60,000 bases of DNA. Origin: Liolophura sinensis (taxonomy: Eukaryota; Mollusca; Polyplacophora; Chitonida; Chitonidae). Positions within the stretch are counted from its first letter, which is position 1, and each line of letters opens with the position of its first letter. The position numbers and the translations under genes were made by a program. The notes beneath the pieces were generated by a model. That model was given only the letters and a program-made list of their open reading frames with translations, was not told the DNA's origin and searched no databases. Where the stretch lies: positions 18,063,976 to 18,123,975 of the forward strand of contig NC_088298.1 of assembly GCF_032854445.1 (NCBI RefSeq), written 5' to 3'. Of this stretch, positions 1-9,250 are shown piece by piece.

Positions 1-263
1 TCTCACGTGAGAAATGCAGATTTCAACCGACACCTCGAGGTCAACTAATATGTCACTGTTTATTCCAAACAACGTCCCAAGAACAAAGAAAGCAGTGAAT
101 TCCTGTGGTTGGAAATGAGACAACAGTTGTGTGTGTCCGATAGATTTTAAGACTGAAAAAAAAAACCCTACTGTGTCAACACTGGTATAAATACATCGTT
201 CAGCGGCTTGATGTCCTCATCCAAATCATGTATCAATATGCAAATATTTTTGAATTTATTAGA

Positions 264-509
264 TTTATTTATATATTTGATTGGTGTTTTACGCCGTACT
301 CAGGAATATTTCACTTATAAGACGGTGGCCAGCATTATGGTGGGTGGAAACCGGGCAGAGCCCGGGGGGAAACCCACGACCATCCGCAGGTTGCTGCGGA
401 GAGGAAGCCAGCATGAGCTGGACTTGAACTCACAGCGATCGCATTGGTGAGAGACTCCTTGGTCAACACGTTGCGCTAGCGCGCTAACCATCTGAGCCAC
501 GGAGACTCC
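264..509 (-). mobile_element. SINE-1, near full-length copy
   Basis: This copy reads, in the minus direction, from a tRNA-like head (A-box region TGGCTCAGATGGTTAGCGCG, B-box-like GAGTTCAAGTCCAGCTC) through the family body to an ATAAATAAA-type tail. It is flanked by a 13-bp target-site duplication TGAATTTATTAGA at 251-263 and 510-522. About 22 bp of the body seen in other copies (the CCGTACGTGGGAAGGTCTG segment) is missing. It is the best-delimited longer copy and fixes the family ends. SINEs of this type are transcribed by RNA polymerase III and moved by a partner LINE. Confidence 0.9.
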
Positions 510-740
510 TGAATTTATTAGAGGATTTATTTTTCTTTTTCAAAACTTTTATAGTTTTATTATCAAACAATTGAAAAAAATTGTTATGAAATGGTAATAT
601 TAATATATTAGTGTCTGGTCTACTTTGTATATGAAACGTATCAATCTGCTGTAGATGAAGAAAAAGAAATCGCTCTGACGGACAATTCTACTCATTTATT
701 AGAAGATGTTACGAACTTGTAACCAACAATTTGAACGTAC

Positions 741-788
741 CGTCAACGGTTGGATCGTAGTCTGCCGTTAAGTCTATATCACCGGTAT
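741..788 (-). CDS. Small 48-bp linker exon of the vWA-domain gene (partial gene)
   Basis: On the minus strand this segment follows a good acceptor (pyrimidine-rich tract ending TTTCAG) and is followed by a GTACGT donor. It is 48 bp long and, read in phase 1, stays open and encodes an acidic linker, approximately TGDIDLTADYDPTVDG, with five Asp in 16 residues. Its first two bases complete the split codon left by the vWA exon at 4675-5250, giving Tyr, so it can join that exon in frame. A 3.9-kb intron lies between them and contains a Tc1 transposon and a SINE. The role is probably an inter-domain spacer in a secreted protein, and calcium binding by the acidic stretch is only a guess. The next exon should lie beyond the left edge. 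Splice-site and phase agreement are the whole evidence, so an undetected exon could sit between this one and 4675. Confidence 0.55.
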
Positions 789-1090
789 CTGAAACAGAAC
801 ATACATTAAGGGTTGTTTAGAGTTTTAAACATGATTTAATGAAGTTGTAATCGTGCAATGCCTGTACAAAAAGTCATGGAAGACCGAGGTGCGGGCAGAA
901 GCATGTCCAGGCATTTGGATTTGAAGAAATGCACCTTGAGATCAAGAACTAGAAAATCATGATAATCAACAAAAACAGCATCAACAACAACAGTGCCATT
1001 TCCCTTTAAATTTTCCTGTCGCAGCTAAAACCTGTACAGAAAAGATTTTTTTATCAGAACTACATTTATCAACAATATGTAAGTTATATA

Positions 1091-2741
1091 CACTGTTGAC
1101 AATAAAGTTGGAATAAAATATTTTAGCCACAATCCCAGAAGTTTAATATTATTTTTCGCCTCAAAAATAATATAAGCCAACACGAATTGATGCATAATCT
1201 CTCTCTACTACGTGTACAAAAATGTTTTATTCTATGCTAATATGAGAATTACATAAGAAGCTCTGATGGTAGTGATAAAAAGCCCTGTGCCTGGTGCTTC
1301 TCTAGTGATCTTCATTCAGAGAGAGATCAAATTACCTCGCGCATAACGGAGTTCTCGGTTTCGCATGGAACAAAAAGTAGTGTAGCGGGGATTCCAGCTA
1401 TGCCTCGTGCTACTCCAATGCCAATACGCCGGAGAGTGATTGCCCTCCATCAAGAAGGCTACAAACAGTCCGATTTTGCCGATTTTGTATTCATATCGCA
1501 AAGTACAGTCAGCAAAATCATCAGACGTCATCGAGACGTGGGTCATTTGCGGCCACGTCAAACTCCAGGACGACCACGACTGACTACGAGACGGGATGAC
1601 CGCCGACTGCTCAATCTCTCTCGCACAAACCGGAAAATGTCTGCGAACCATCTTCGCCGTTTGTGGCGGAGGCATTACGGAATCAATGTTTCCCGAACAA
1701 CGGTGAATCGCAGATTACTTCAGCATGGTTATCGAGCAAGACGTATGACCAAATGTCCCCGCCTAACCGCCCAACATAGAGTCCAAAGGCTTCGCTGGGC
1801 TAGGGAGCACAGACAATTGCAGTTAGGGCATTGACGACATGTGCTCTTCACGAATGAGAATCGATTCTTCTTGAAACCTGTGGACGGAAGGCAAAGGGTT
1901 CGTCGTTTGCGAGGAGAAAGCCTTCGAGATAACTGTGTGCAGGAAAACAATCAAGGGGGTGGCGGTTCAGTAATGGTTTGGGCCGGTATTCACTATGGTG
2001 GAAAAACGCCGTTGGTGGTGCCCGACGAAAACGTCAACGCCGTCGTGTACATTGATATCCTTGAAAACCATTGCCTTCCATACGCACGAAGGGTTTATGG
2101 AGACAATTTTCGTTTGCAAGACGACAACGCTACACCACACAGGGCCGCTGCAACACGAGAATTTCTTCGGGCACAAGGGGTGGAGCAGTTACCTTGGCCA
2201 TCGTGTTCCCCTGATATGAACCCAATAGAACATGCCTGGGACAAGTTAGGGCGAGCCATCAACGCACGTGACAATATTGCTGAAAATCTGCAAGAACTGG
2301 CACAGGCTCTGATCAATGAGTGGAACGTTCTGCCCATTGAATTCATTAACAATCTGGTCGACAGCATGCAACGACGTCTTGACGCATTGATTCGTGTCAG
2401 GGGTGGTCATACGAGATATTAATGACTGTTTCTCTTACAAACTGTATTGTCTGTAACTTATAATACGAAGGGAACAAATACGTTTATGTTTGTGATATGG
2501 AGACATTGCAGTAAAGCCTTCAATCCTTTCGTCTTGAAATGCCAGTTTTTGTTTTTACGCCGTTCTACAGCCTATAATCGATCCATTAAAGATTACAATA
2601 GGCTGATATGTGTAGAAAAGACCAACATTTGGTGTTATGCTGATATCTACGCCATAATCAAGCATTCAATACCGCGTACAATTAGAATAACTCCGAATTC
2701 AGTTGTCGAAATAATTTATTCCAACTTTATGGTCAACAGTG
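1091..2741 (+). mobile_element. Tc1-type DNA transposon, near-complete but inactive
   Basis: The left end CACTGTTGACAATAAAGTTG (1091 on) is repeated inverted at the right end (to 2741) with one mismatch over about 28 bp. Both ends are flanked by TA (1089-1090 and 2742-2743), the target duplicated by Tc1/mariner elements. The 1651-bp element holds one broken transposase frame (1400-2422). It sits in the 3.9-kb intron between the vWA exon and the 48-bp exon of the minus-strand gene, in opposite orientation to that gene. Intact ends mean it could still be mobilised by a transposase supplied from another copy, although this one cannot make an active enzyme. Confidence 0.93.
1400..2422 (+). pseudogene. 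Tc1/mariner (DD34E) transposase, inactivated
   Basis: The frame encodes about 340 codons, the usual Tc1 transposase length, interrupted once by TGA at 1832-1834 where the family normally has Trp before HVLFT. The N-terminal half (to about residue 120) is a bipartite helix-turn-helix DNA-binding region with the linker PGRPRLTTRR, a GRPR-like motif. The catalytic domain shows LQDDNATPH and CSPDMNPIEHAWDKL, with 34 residues between the second Asp and the Glu, the DD34E signature. The first catalytic Asp, expected in the FTDES-like motif, is Asn here (VLFTNENRF). The protein would cut and paste the element at TA sites by acting on its terminal repeats. Two independent lesions, a stop and a catalytic change, make it a pseudogene. 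No frameshift is seen. Confidence 0.93.
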
Positions 2742-3062
2742 TATATTAGGCAATATGCGAACTAGAGCCGCCCCCGCCCCTTAAAAAAAACTGTCAGCAA
2801 ACTTCTTGAGATGAAATTAATATTATTGCCATTTCGTTTGTTTCCAGTGACAATTCCAACGGTCACAGCTTATTTCCTGTCAGAAATGTGGAGGGAAACT
2901 TCTCCTTTGTTTTGTTTTTGAGGGGTTTTTTTTGTCTTACACATGGAAATACACAAATAAGATCCTTTGAGTTACATAATAATTTAATAACATCACTAAT
3001 ACGGGCTATCTCGAAGACATTTGCAAAGCGTGAAAATATGATTTTCTTACAAATGCCATCTG

Positions 3063-3216
3063 GGCCTTACGTAAGAAGGTCTGACAGCAACCAGCGGATG
3101 GTCGTGGGTTTCTCCAGGACTGTGCCCGGTTTCCTCACACAATACTGCTGGCCGCCGTCGCATAAATGAAATATTTTTGAGTACGGCGTAAAACACCAAT
3201 CAAATGAATAAATAAG
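3063..3216 (+). mobile_element. SINE-1, 5'-truncated copy with TSD
   Basis: Only the 3' part of the family is present, from just upstream of the CAGCAACC segment to the CAAATGAATAAATAA tail. It has an imperfect 13-bp target-site duplication (CAAATGCCATCTG at 3050-3062, CAAATGTCATCGG at 3217-3229). The tRNA-like head is absent. It lies in an intron of the vWA gene. Confidence 0.8.
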
Positions 3217-4674
3217 CAAATGTCATCGGAACATCCTAAATAATTAAGGGGCCTAAACGTCAAAGGAACATGAATGGGATGGGGGTGGTGAAGGTGAGAA
3301 GCATTCCGGTAGAGTTATCCCCCTTGAAACCCGCAGATCGCATTATGTAAAGTAATTATATTTAGATTTTTTAACGCGACATGCATCCCCATTTACGTAT
3401 TTATAAAGGATAGATATCAATCGACGACGCTTAGATGAAACGAGGTATGAATCAGAAGTATATAAAAGAATATTCCCCCTCAAGAATATTTCACTTACAC
3501 GATGGCGGCCAGTATATTACGGGCAGAGTAAACCATAGATCACAGTCAAGTATGACATAAATGTATGTCATATTGTTGAAGGATTTAATGCAACATCTAA
3601 CTTCATGTGAGACTACACGAAAGTGCAACGTCCATCGATTATTGCCAACAAGGAAAACAATAGGAACATCTACGCGTGTCTGGAATTTGATTGACATTAA
3701 TTCCAAACCAAAGCAAATCACAAGCGAGGTAAAAGCGGTCGAACCAATATCGCGTTGCTAAGACTCAAATGCATGTGAAACCTTATCATTTCGACGGTTT
3801 TCAGTACACTTTGAAAGCTATACTTTGTTCTCGACAGAACAGAGGTAAGGTGTTTAAAGAGGTTGCAAAGTTCTTAGTGAAGATTTTGATTTTGTTTGTT
3901 CTTTTAGGTTAACAGCTATGTAATGTAGCTCCTTTTGTTGTATTACAATGTGGCCTGCATTATTCCTTTTCTGGGCTTAGAAACGTCAAATATTCAAATT
4001 CACTCACTCACAAGCCAGCATAACTGTTCGCCTATTGAATCAGGCGTTGTATGCTAACGATACAAGGTCTAACACAGGTCCCGTCCAAAAGCCCTGGCTA
4101 TTTTCCTGTTTGCACTTAGAAGCTTCCTTCCTATGCTTCAAAAATATTTGAATTCCAGAAGTTCTTTGCACCTTTATAAAAGTATTAGAAGCCGATGTTC
4201 TTTTGCCCTACACCATGTTGGCCAACATGTATTTGTAGTCAAGGATTTGTTTTATACGTAGTAGTGCATATTACAAAATATCAAGAGCAAATGAAAGAAA
4301 ATCTCTGTGACGTCAACGACCACGGTTGGTGTAGCTCAATTTCGAATTATAAAATATTTAAACGAACATAAAACTATTCATGATATTTTTATTAAAAAAA
4401 AAACCTTGACTGGTATCATAGAGAGCATTGCCCGCAACAAGTCGATTACAGGCTTAGTAAAGAACATCAGTCTCTGCTGTTACGCTCTAATGCTTGTGAA
4501 TTGCCTCCGTGCTTTACGAGTACGGTCACAGAGAAACTGTGACGTATTTCACAGAAGAAGTACAGATGACAACTAAAGAGAGCACTGCTTTGACCGACTC
4601 TGTTTAGGCGGTGTGTTTGAATGAAGACCACGTATTTTAGGATCATAGAAGAATGGTAAAGGTGGAGTACTCAC
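3217..4674. other. Intron sequence of the vWA gene, no further exon seen
   Basis: Apart from the SINE relic at 3479-3534 this stretch is AT-rich and has no supported coding segment, hairpin or tandem repeat. The nearest splice signals belong to the exon at 4675-5250. Confidence 0.5.
3479..3534 (-). mobile_element. SINE-1 fragment
   Basis: A short relic of the family's 3' body in minus orientation (CAAGAATATTTCACTTACAC and GATGGCGGCCAG, then GGGCAGAG). Neither the head nor the tail is present. Confidence 0.6.
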
Positions 4675-5250
4675 ATAAACACAGGGAATCTCCTAAGGTG
4701 TACTCGATCCCTTCTAAGTCATCATAATCGTCCACAGAGTATATGTAATCCGCAGACGGCCTGCTCACGATGCTCTCCAGGTCAAGGTCGTCCGTGTCTA
4801 TCTCGCCGATGGTAATCGTGTACACCGTAATCCCGGCTTGTCGAGCCTTCGTGGCCTCTGGGATCGTGTTTTCCATTTCGTAGTCAGCGGGGCCGTCCGT
4901 CAGCAAAATACCGATATTGGCAGCATCTGTACGGTCTCCGTTGTCCGGGGTAAACATGCGCATGCGCATTATCCGGAAAGCGTCGGCGATGTTGGAAGCG
5001 CCATCATAGTAAGGCATTTTGCCCACGACTTCCAGAAGCCGGCGCTTGTTGAAGTACGTGTCCAAGTGGAAGTGAATGTAGGAGCTCGTACTGTACGTCA
5101 GCATCCCGATTCGAACCTCGCCGTTGTCGACGCCAGCAAACTGGATCAGATCCTGAAGAAAGACTTTCACTTTCTGGAAATTCTCTTTCGTCATGGACGT
5201 CGAAGCGTCCACCATGAAAATGATGTCAATTTTGTTCGTTGCGCAAACAC
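4675..5250 (-). CDS. von Willebrand factor A domain exon, MIDAS intact
   Basis: This 576-bp exon (192 codons) encodes one vWA domain. On the minus strand the acceptor is TGTTTTTCAG and the donor GTGAGT, and both introns are phase 1. The Rossmann-type vWA core opens with IDIIFMVDASTSM, giving the DxSxS motif of the metal-ion-dependent adhesion site (MIDAS). The usual MIDAS Thr is replaced by Ser in DGASNIADAF, and the last metal ligand is the Asp of LLTDGPAD. One Cys near each end (VCATNK and DSLCL) could form the disulfide that closes many extracellular vWA domains. Such domains bind ligands, often collagens or other matrix proteins, through Mg2+ or Mn2+. The one-domain-per-exon, phase 1-1 layout is typical of collagen-VI-like, matrilin-like and mollusc matrix vWA proteins. 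No unique gene identity can be assigned. Codon use and an unbroken frame make the coding call strong. Confidence 0.92.
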
Positions 5251-5607
5251 CTGAAAAACACAATTTCGAAACTTTGCACACATAAAAATGCAACTGCTTT
5301 GTGAAGTTGAATCGTCATACAAGCTAGCTTAAAGTCAGTTTGCTTAAACCAAAAACAAATACGGATCCTCCTCCAATTATGATGAGTGCGTCGATCGAAA
5401 ATGGATGAATAATTCTGTCGGGATTTTACATGCTTCTTAACTCCGTAGGCTTACATTAAAATTTTTCTGTAGGATCATACACAATGCACTAGCTGTGATA
5501 TTGAAAACGTCCGCCTGCACACAGATGGCAAACGACTTTGTCTTGTCTGGTTTGAAAACGAACTTTTATGACAATGTTTTCTTTTCCGTAAAAACTGTAT
5601 GCTAAAA

Positions 5608-5885
5608 TGAATGAATGATTATGGCTTAACGCCACATCAATGTGACTGGAGGAAGACCCATGTAAACAACCAGCCCCTGGCAACTTACTGATCTTTGTTA
5701 TGTGTGACATACAAACTGAACAACATACTGATGGAAGATAAGTGGTTCATCTACGGCTGTTAGACTGTGCACAAGGCAATGCGAGTGTCGTCGATCTCCT
5801 ATTTTTCTCAACTCTCAGTGAGAGCGGACAAATCTACCAATTATTTGTCCTTGGCCCGGTTTGAACCAGCAGATCAGTCAATTAT
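5608..5885 (-). repeat. SINE-like repeat family R5 (tRNA-related), intronic copy
   Basis: The right half shares GCGGACAAATCTACCAATT and GGCCCGGTTTGAACC with a second copy at 57165-57320. On the minus strand it contains a B-box-like GGTTCAAACC, so it is probably the tRNA-related head of a SINE. The left part (GATTATGGCTTAACGCCAC) also looks like repeat. It lies in the intron between the small exon 5971-6015 and the vWA exon 4675-5250. Confidence 0.45.
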
Positions 5886-5970
5886 CAAAGAAATATAATC
5901 TTGTGAAATCTCAGTACAATGATTATTTCAGCATGGAAGCCATATTTTGTCAGAAAATGACGGTACTTAC

Positions 5971-6015
5971 CGGCTTTGTGGAGGAAAGGAAACTTTTTGG
6001 TTATCAGGTCCGCAT
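5971..6015 (-). CDS. Small 45-bp linker exon between two vWA exons
   Basis: On the minus strand an acceptor ending CTCGTCTTCAG precedes, and a GTAAGT donor follows, a 45-bp open segment. Read in phase 1 it encodes about 15 residues, ADLITKKFPFLHKA plus split codons. The vWA exon at 6445-7029 ends with G and joins the AT here to make GAT (Asp). The last G here joins GT of the vWA exon at 5250 to make GGT (Gly). The upstream intron is 429 bp and the downstream one 720 bp. The segment has no recognisable domain and probably spaces the two vWA domains. Being symmetric (phase 1-1), it could be skipped without breaking the frame. Strong splice sites plus phase agreement on both sides make chance unlikely. 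Confidence 0.72.
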
Positions 6016-6444
6016 CTGAAGACGAGACAATAAATTTTTTAGCTGGTTATTCAACAAAACAATTTAATTCATTTATATGCATTTTGATTTTTTAAAAAAA
6101 TATATTTGCTGCTATGTATTATGTTAAACCTTGATTAAATCAGTTAGCTTTTGTAATGGGTTTTGATAAAATACTGAAAAAAATAGCTAGATTTACCACA
6201 GTTTATGCCATTACTTGAAACTCGGCTTTGAAAAAGAATTTGCTAAAAAAAAGAGAAATGCATAACCGGTGGAATTTCAAAGCGAAGTGTTCACTTTTTA
6301 CGCGCTAAAGCAATTCGCGTCCAAGCTGGACTGAACATTGTTCTCTTACAGTACATGCATATTATGTCCCATTCCCAGGACTTAGCAATGGGCTAAATAG
6401 ATTGTTTCTCAATTAGTGGAGAATAGTTTCACGGAGCTGCCTAC

Positions 6445-7029
6445 CTTTCTCCTCTTTCTTTGTTTCCAGGCACATAGCTACTGAAAGCCGTTGCCCAATT
6501 TCGTCCAGCGAAGAATAACTCGGCACCCAGTAGCTGTACCTTTTAGTTGGTTTAGAAGACACCCTTTCTAATTCCCGCGTGTCCTGTAGGCCGAGTCCGA
6601 CGCCATACACGGCTGCTCCGGATTTCCGTAATCTCCGAGCTGCCGCAGCTGTCATCCGTCGGTCTTTCATGGACCTGGTATCCGTGAACAACAGAACAAC
6701 GTTGGAAGCATCCCCACGGTCGCCTCGAGCCTTTTGGAACATGGCGTTCCGAACAACCCGTAGCGCTCGAGCCATGTTGACGTCACCTTTCCAGAGCCGA
6801 GATTGACCAATGGCACCAATGATCTCATTCTTGGTCGTAAAGCGACCGAGATTGAAATCAATATTGACAGTGTCACTGAACTTCATTAACCCCACTCGTA
6901 CATTGCCGTTGTCAATGTCTGCTGTCCTTAATAAATTCTGAATAAATTTTTTCAAATTCCCAAAATTTTCTTCTGTCACATTGTTCGATGACCCAATCAT
7001 GATTATGATGTCCATTCGGTCGGAGCATT
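6445..7029 (-). CDS. von Willebrand factor A domain exon, degenerate MIDAS, RGDRGD
   Basis: This 585-bp exon (195 codons) encodes a second vWA domain, upstream of the 4675-5250 one in the transcript. The acceptor is TATTTTTTCAG, the donor GTAGGC, and both introns are phase 1. The fold is clear: MDIIIMIGSSNNV at strand 1, DNGNVRVGLMKFSD, a DVNMARALRV helix, VVLLFTDTRSM at strand 4, and GAAVYGVGLG at strand 5. The MIDAS is broken: where the sister domain has DASTS this one has GSSNN, and the Ser/Thr position is Val. Only the late Asp (FTD) remains, so divalent-metal-dependent binding is unlikely. Just before strand 4 the chain reads ARGDRGDAS, a double RGD, the classical integrin-binding tripeptide. 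Cys residues flank the domain (ECSDR and AMCLE). The exon's tail is lysine- and glutamate-rich. Extracellular location is inferred from the family. Confidence 0.92.
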
Positions 7030-7377
7030 CTGAAAAAATACCCATATCGTAGAAGTTTTAGAAAAACATGTTTGCTATTCATTACCAAATATATTTTGAA
7101 GCCAAATTAAGGGAGTCAGTGTGAGCTTGTTTGAAGCCCTTATCATGAAAATGCTTGAGACCAGGATAGATAATTTATCATTTGCAAATTGCAAAACTAC
7201 TGATGTGAAGAAAGACAAAAAGTGTGAATCTCGAGAAAAATGCTGTTTACTACATGTTTATTATGTTATGCGTAACTCCATTTTCTGTCCGATTTCTTAT
7301 TTTATGTGCTACAATACAACCGTACATTCTGTATATCGTAGACAACTAATGAAAACACGACGGTTTTAACCCCTTAC

Positions 7378-7407
7378 CTGCTGTCGAGGCTGCAGCCGAT
7401 TCTTGAC
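7378..7407 (-). CDS. 30-bp micro-exon upstream of the degenerate vWA exon
   Basis: A 30-bp open segment on the minus strand has an acceptor ending ATTGTTGCAG and a GTAAGG donor. In phase 1 it encodes about QESAAASTA between split codons, a small Ala/Ser-rich linker. Its final G joins AA of the next exon (7029) to give GAA (Glu), keeping the frame. The intron to that exon is 348 bp. The pattern of a short symmetric exon beside a vWA exon matches the 45-bp and 48-bp exons of the same gene. The acceptor's pyrimidine tract is weaker than in the other exons, so this is the least certain of the three micro-exons. A similar call further upstream was not possible; the preceding exon is either beyond this window or far away. 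Confidence 0.5.
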
Positions 7408-9072
7408 CTGCAACAATTACAACATTCTTATTCCTCTTATGAAATACTGTATTGGAAGGTTTGTACGTCAAAGAAGTAGAGGAAAAACTAAAATTAAAAC
7501 GTCTTGTCCATGGAAGAAATAACATCAATTTGCCCAGAAGAAACGAAACCCTGCAGCAAAATACCCCTGGTTACTCCAAAGGGAGATTGTTTCAATTATG
7601 AATGACTTACAATCATGTCCCCTCTGGTCATCTTAACTTGTAACACCATAATCTGAAAAAATATTTCACTTATGCCACTGAAGTCGGTTTCATGACTGAA
7701 GGATAAAGGAATGCCTGGAACAAAGTGACTTTTTTCAAATCCAATTAATATCCTGTTCTACCCGCAGCGCGAGAGAAATTGCATGGTTGTACTGATTGAA
7801 GATAATTGATCAACAAACTTTATGCAAAAATATGAAAATTATGAAAATTCGTTGTGGCGCGCTGTAAAGTGTTCCAAAGCCTGAGTGTTCATGAATGACC
7901 TCTTACTTTATACTCAAAATCTTTTTTACAGTAAAAGACATGCTTATAAGTGAGACATCATCAGGTGTGAACAGTGTCAGAATGGTCACATTTTGTTTTG
8001 TTCTTTAATTTCACATCAGCTTTGATGACGATAACTTTCGAAATGTTGATTGAGCTGGGTGAATTTATTAGTGTATCATGGAGCCAATTTACACTCGATT
8101 CTCCCGTCTGACTACTCTCTAGTGTGCTAAATCCACAAAGAGAAGTGCCAAAGTAGATCACACTCATGCCAGCATAACGGGACAATGTGGCAATTTACGG
8201 CGAAACCAAAACAGGAAAGTCATTCTTAAAAGGTTTTCAGAATTTAGCAGAGTAACATCGTATGGCTTGTAAATAGAGAAGAGTTATTTTGTTCGTATGA
8301 AACGTTTCGGTGTACACTCTAAGATCATTGTCAAGTAAGTCCTTGCGTAACAGCGATTAAAGAATGTTGATGTCAATACACAATCCCTGAGATCGAAATA
8401 GGGAAGTAGACGATTTTCTGAAATCAGGTTGTCTGGCAAGCGTAAGAATTGAACGGTAACCCCATTATTCTAATAAAGCTGTATACTAATCTGTCAGTCT
8501 CAAAATTAGCGTTGTAATATACCAAAAGAAATCTTTCCAGTTCGCCTTCAGTTACGTCATTCATCTGTTGTGAAGACAGATTTTAAAACAAATTCACTTT
8601 TCTAAATCATGTTAACCAGGTATCGCACCTGAGTAAACAGTCCACTTGGTGAGAGCCCAATGGAATGCCCCCAAAACAACAAATTATGACGTCTTGTTCT
8701 ATTTTTGCGGAATGTTCCTGATAAGACTCAACGTGATCCCTTCCGCTCTCTAGCGTCTATCTGTCTCCGTCTAACTTTGCTTATAGAGATAAGATAAGAT
8801 CAGTTTGAAAAAGGCTTCAAGTAGCTTTCAACTGATTGCATGTAGAGAGTGGAATAATAAACACCCAACGCGTTGATGTAGCATTAAATGCGCTTCAATA
8901 TAAAGTCATCAATGTTCTAACTCGTTTCCTCTTGTGAGACTTTCCACAGCAAAGGCTCAATAATCCGACAAATAATCTATTTGATCAAACGCGTAGATTT
9001 AGTCGTGACATTTTAAATGTAGGGACAGAAAGAGCAGATCTGCATTTCCATTGAAGCTAAGAGTCGAAAAGT
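7408..9072. other. Non-coding, no exon supported
   Basis: No splice-bounded open segment compatible with the vWA gene was found. A candidate at 7611-7652 lies between splice-like signals but opens only in phase 0, and part of it matches sequence near 9870, so it is probably repeat. The rest is AT-rich with no clear structure. Confidence 0.45.
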
Positions 9073-9250
9073 CTATATTCGTATACCAGCCGTCAACCAT
9101 AATGGATGTTCCGGGCAAACGATCGCAAGAATAATTTATGAAAGAACGAACAAAACAAGCCAACAACAAACTACAAAAGGATATACAATCAGACATTAGG
9201 ATGCATTCGTGTGAAGAGAAACAGTCGGCAAAGATAGATAAGAGACACAA
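9073..9250 (+). repeat. Repeat family R2, divergent copy
   Basis: It shares GTATACCAGCCGTCAACCAT, the GTTCCGGG...GATCGCAAGA block and a later GTGAAGAGAAACAGTCGGC block with the copy at 12593-12812. The middle is rearranged or deleted. No coding potential or terminal inverted repeats are evident. Confidence 0.6.

Noticed and set aside
7611-7652. Possible 42-bp extra micro-exon of the vWA gene (acceptor TTTTTTCAG, donor GTAAGT)
   Set aside because: Both phase-1 and phase-2 readings contain stops and only phase 0 is open, unlike every other exon of the gene. Part of the segment matches DNA near 9870, so it looks like repeat.
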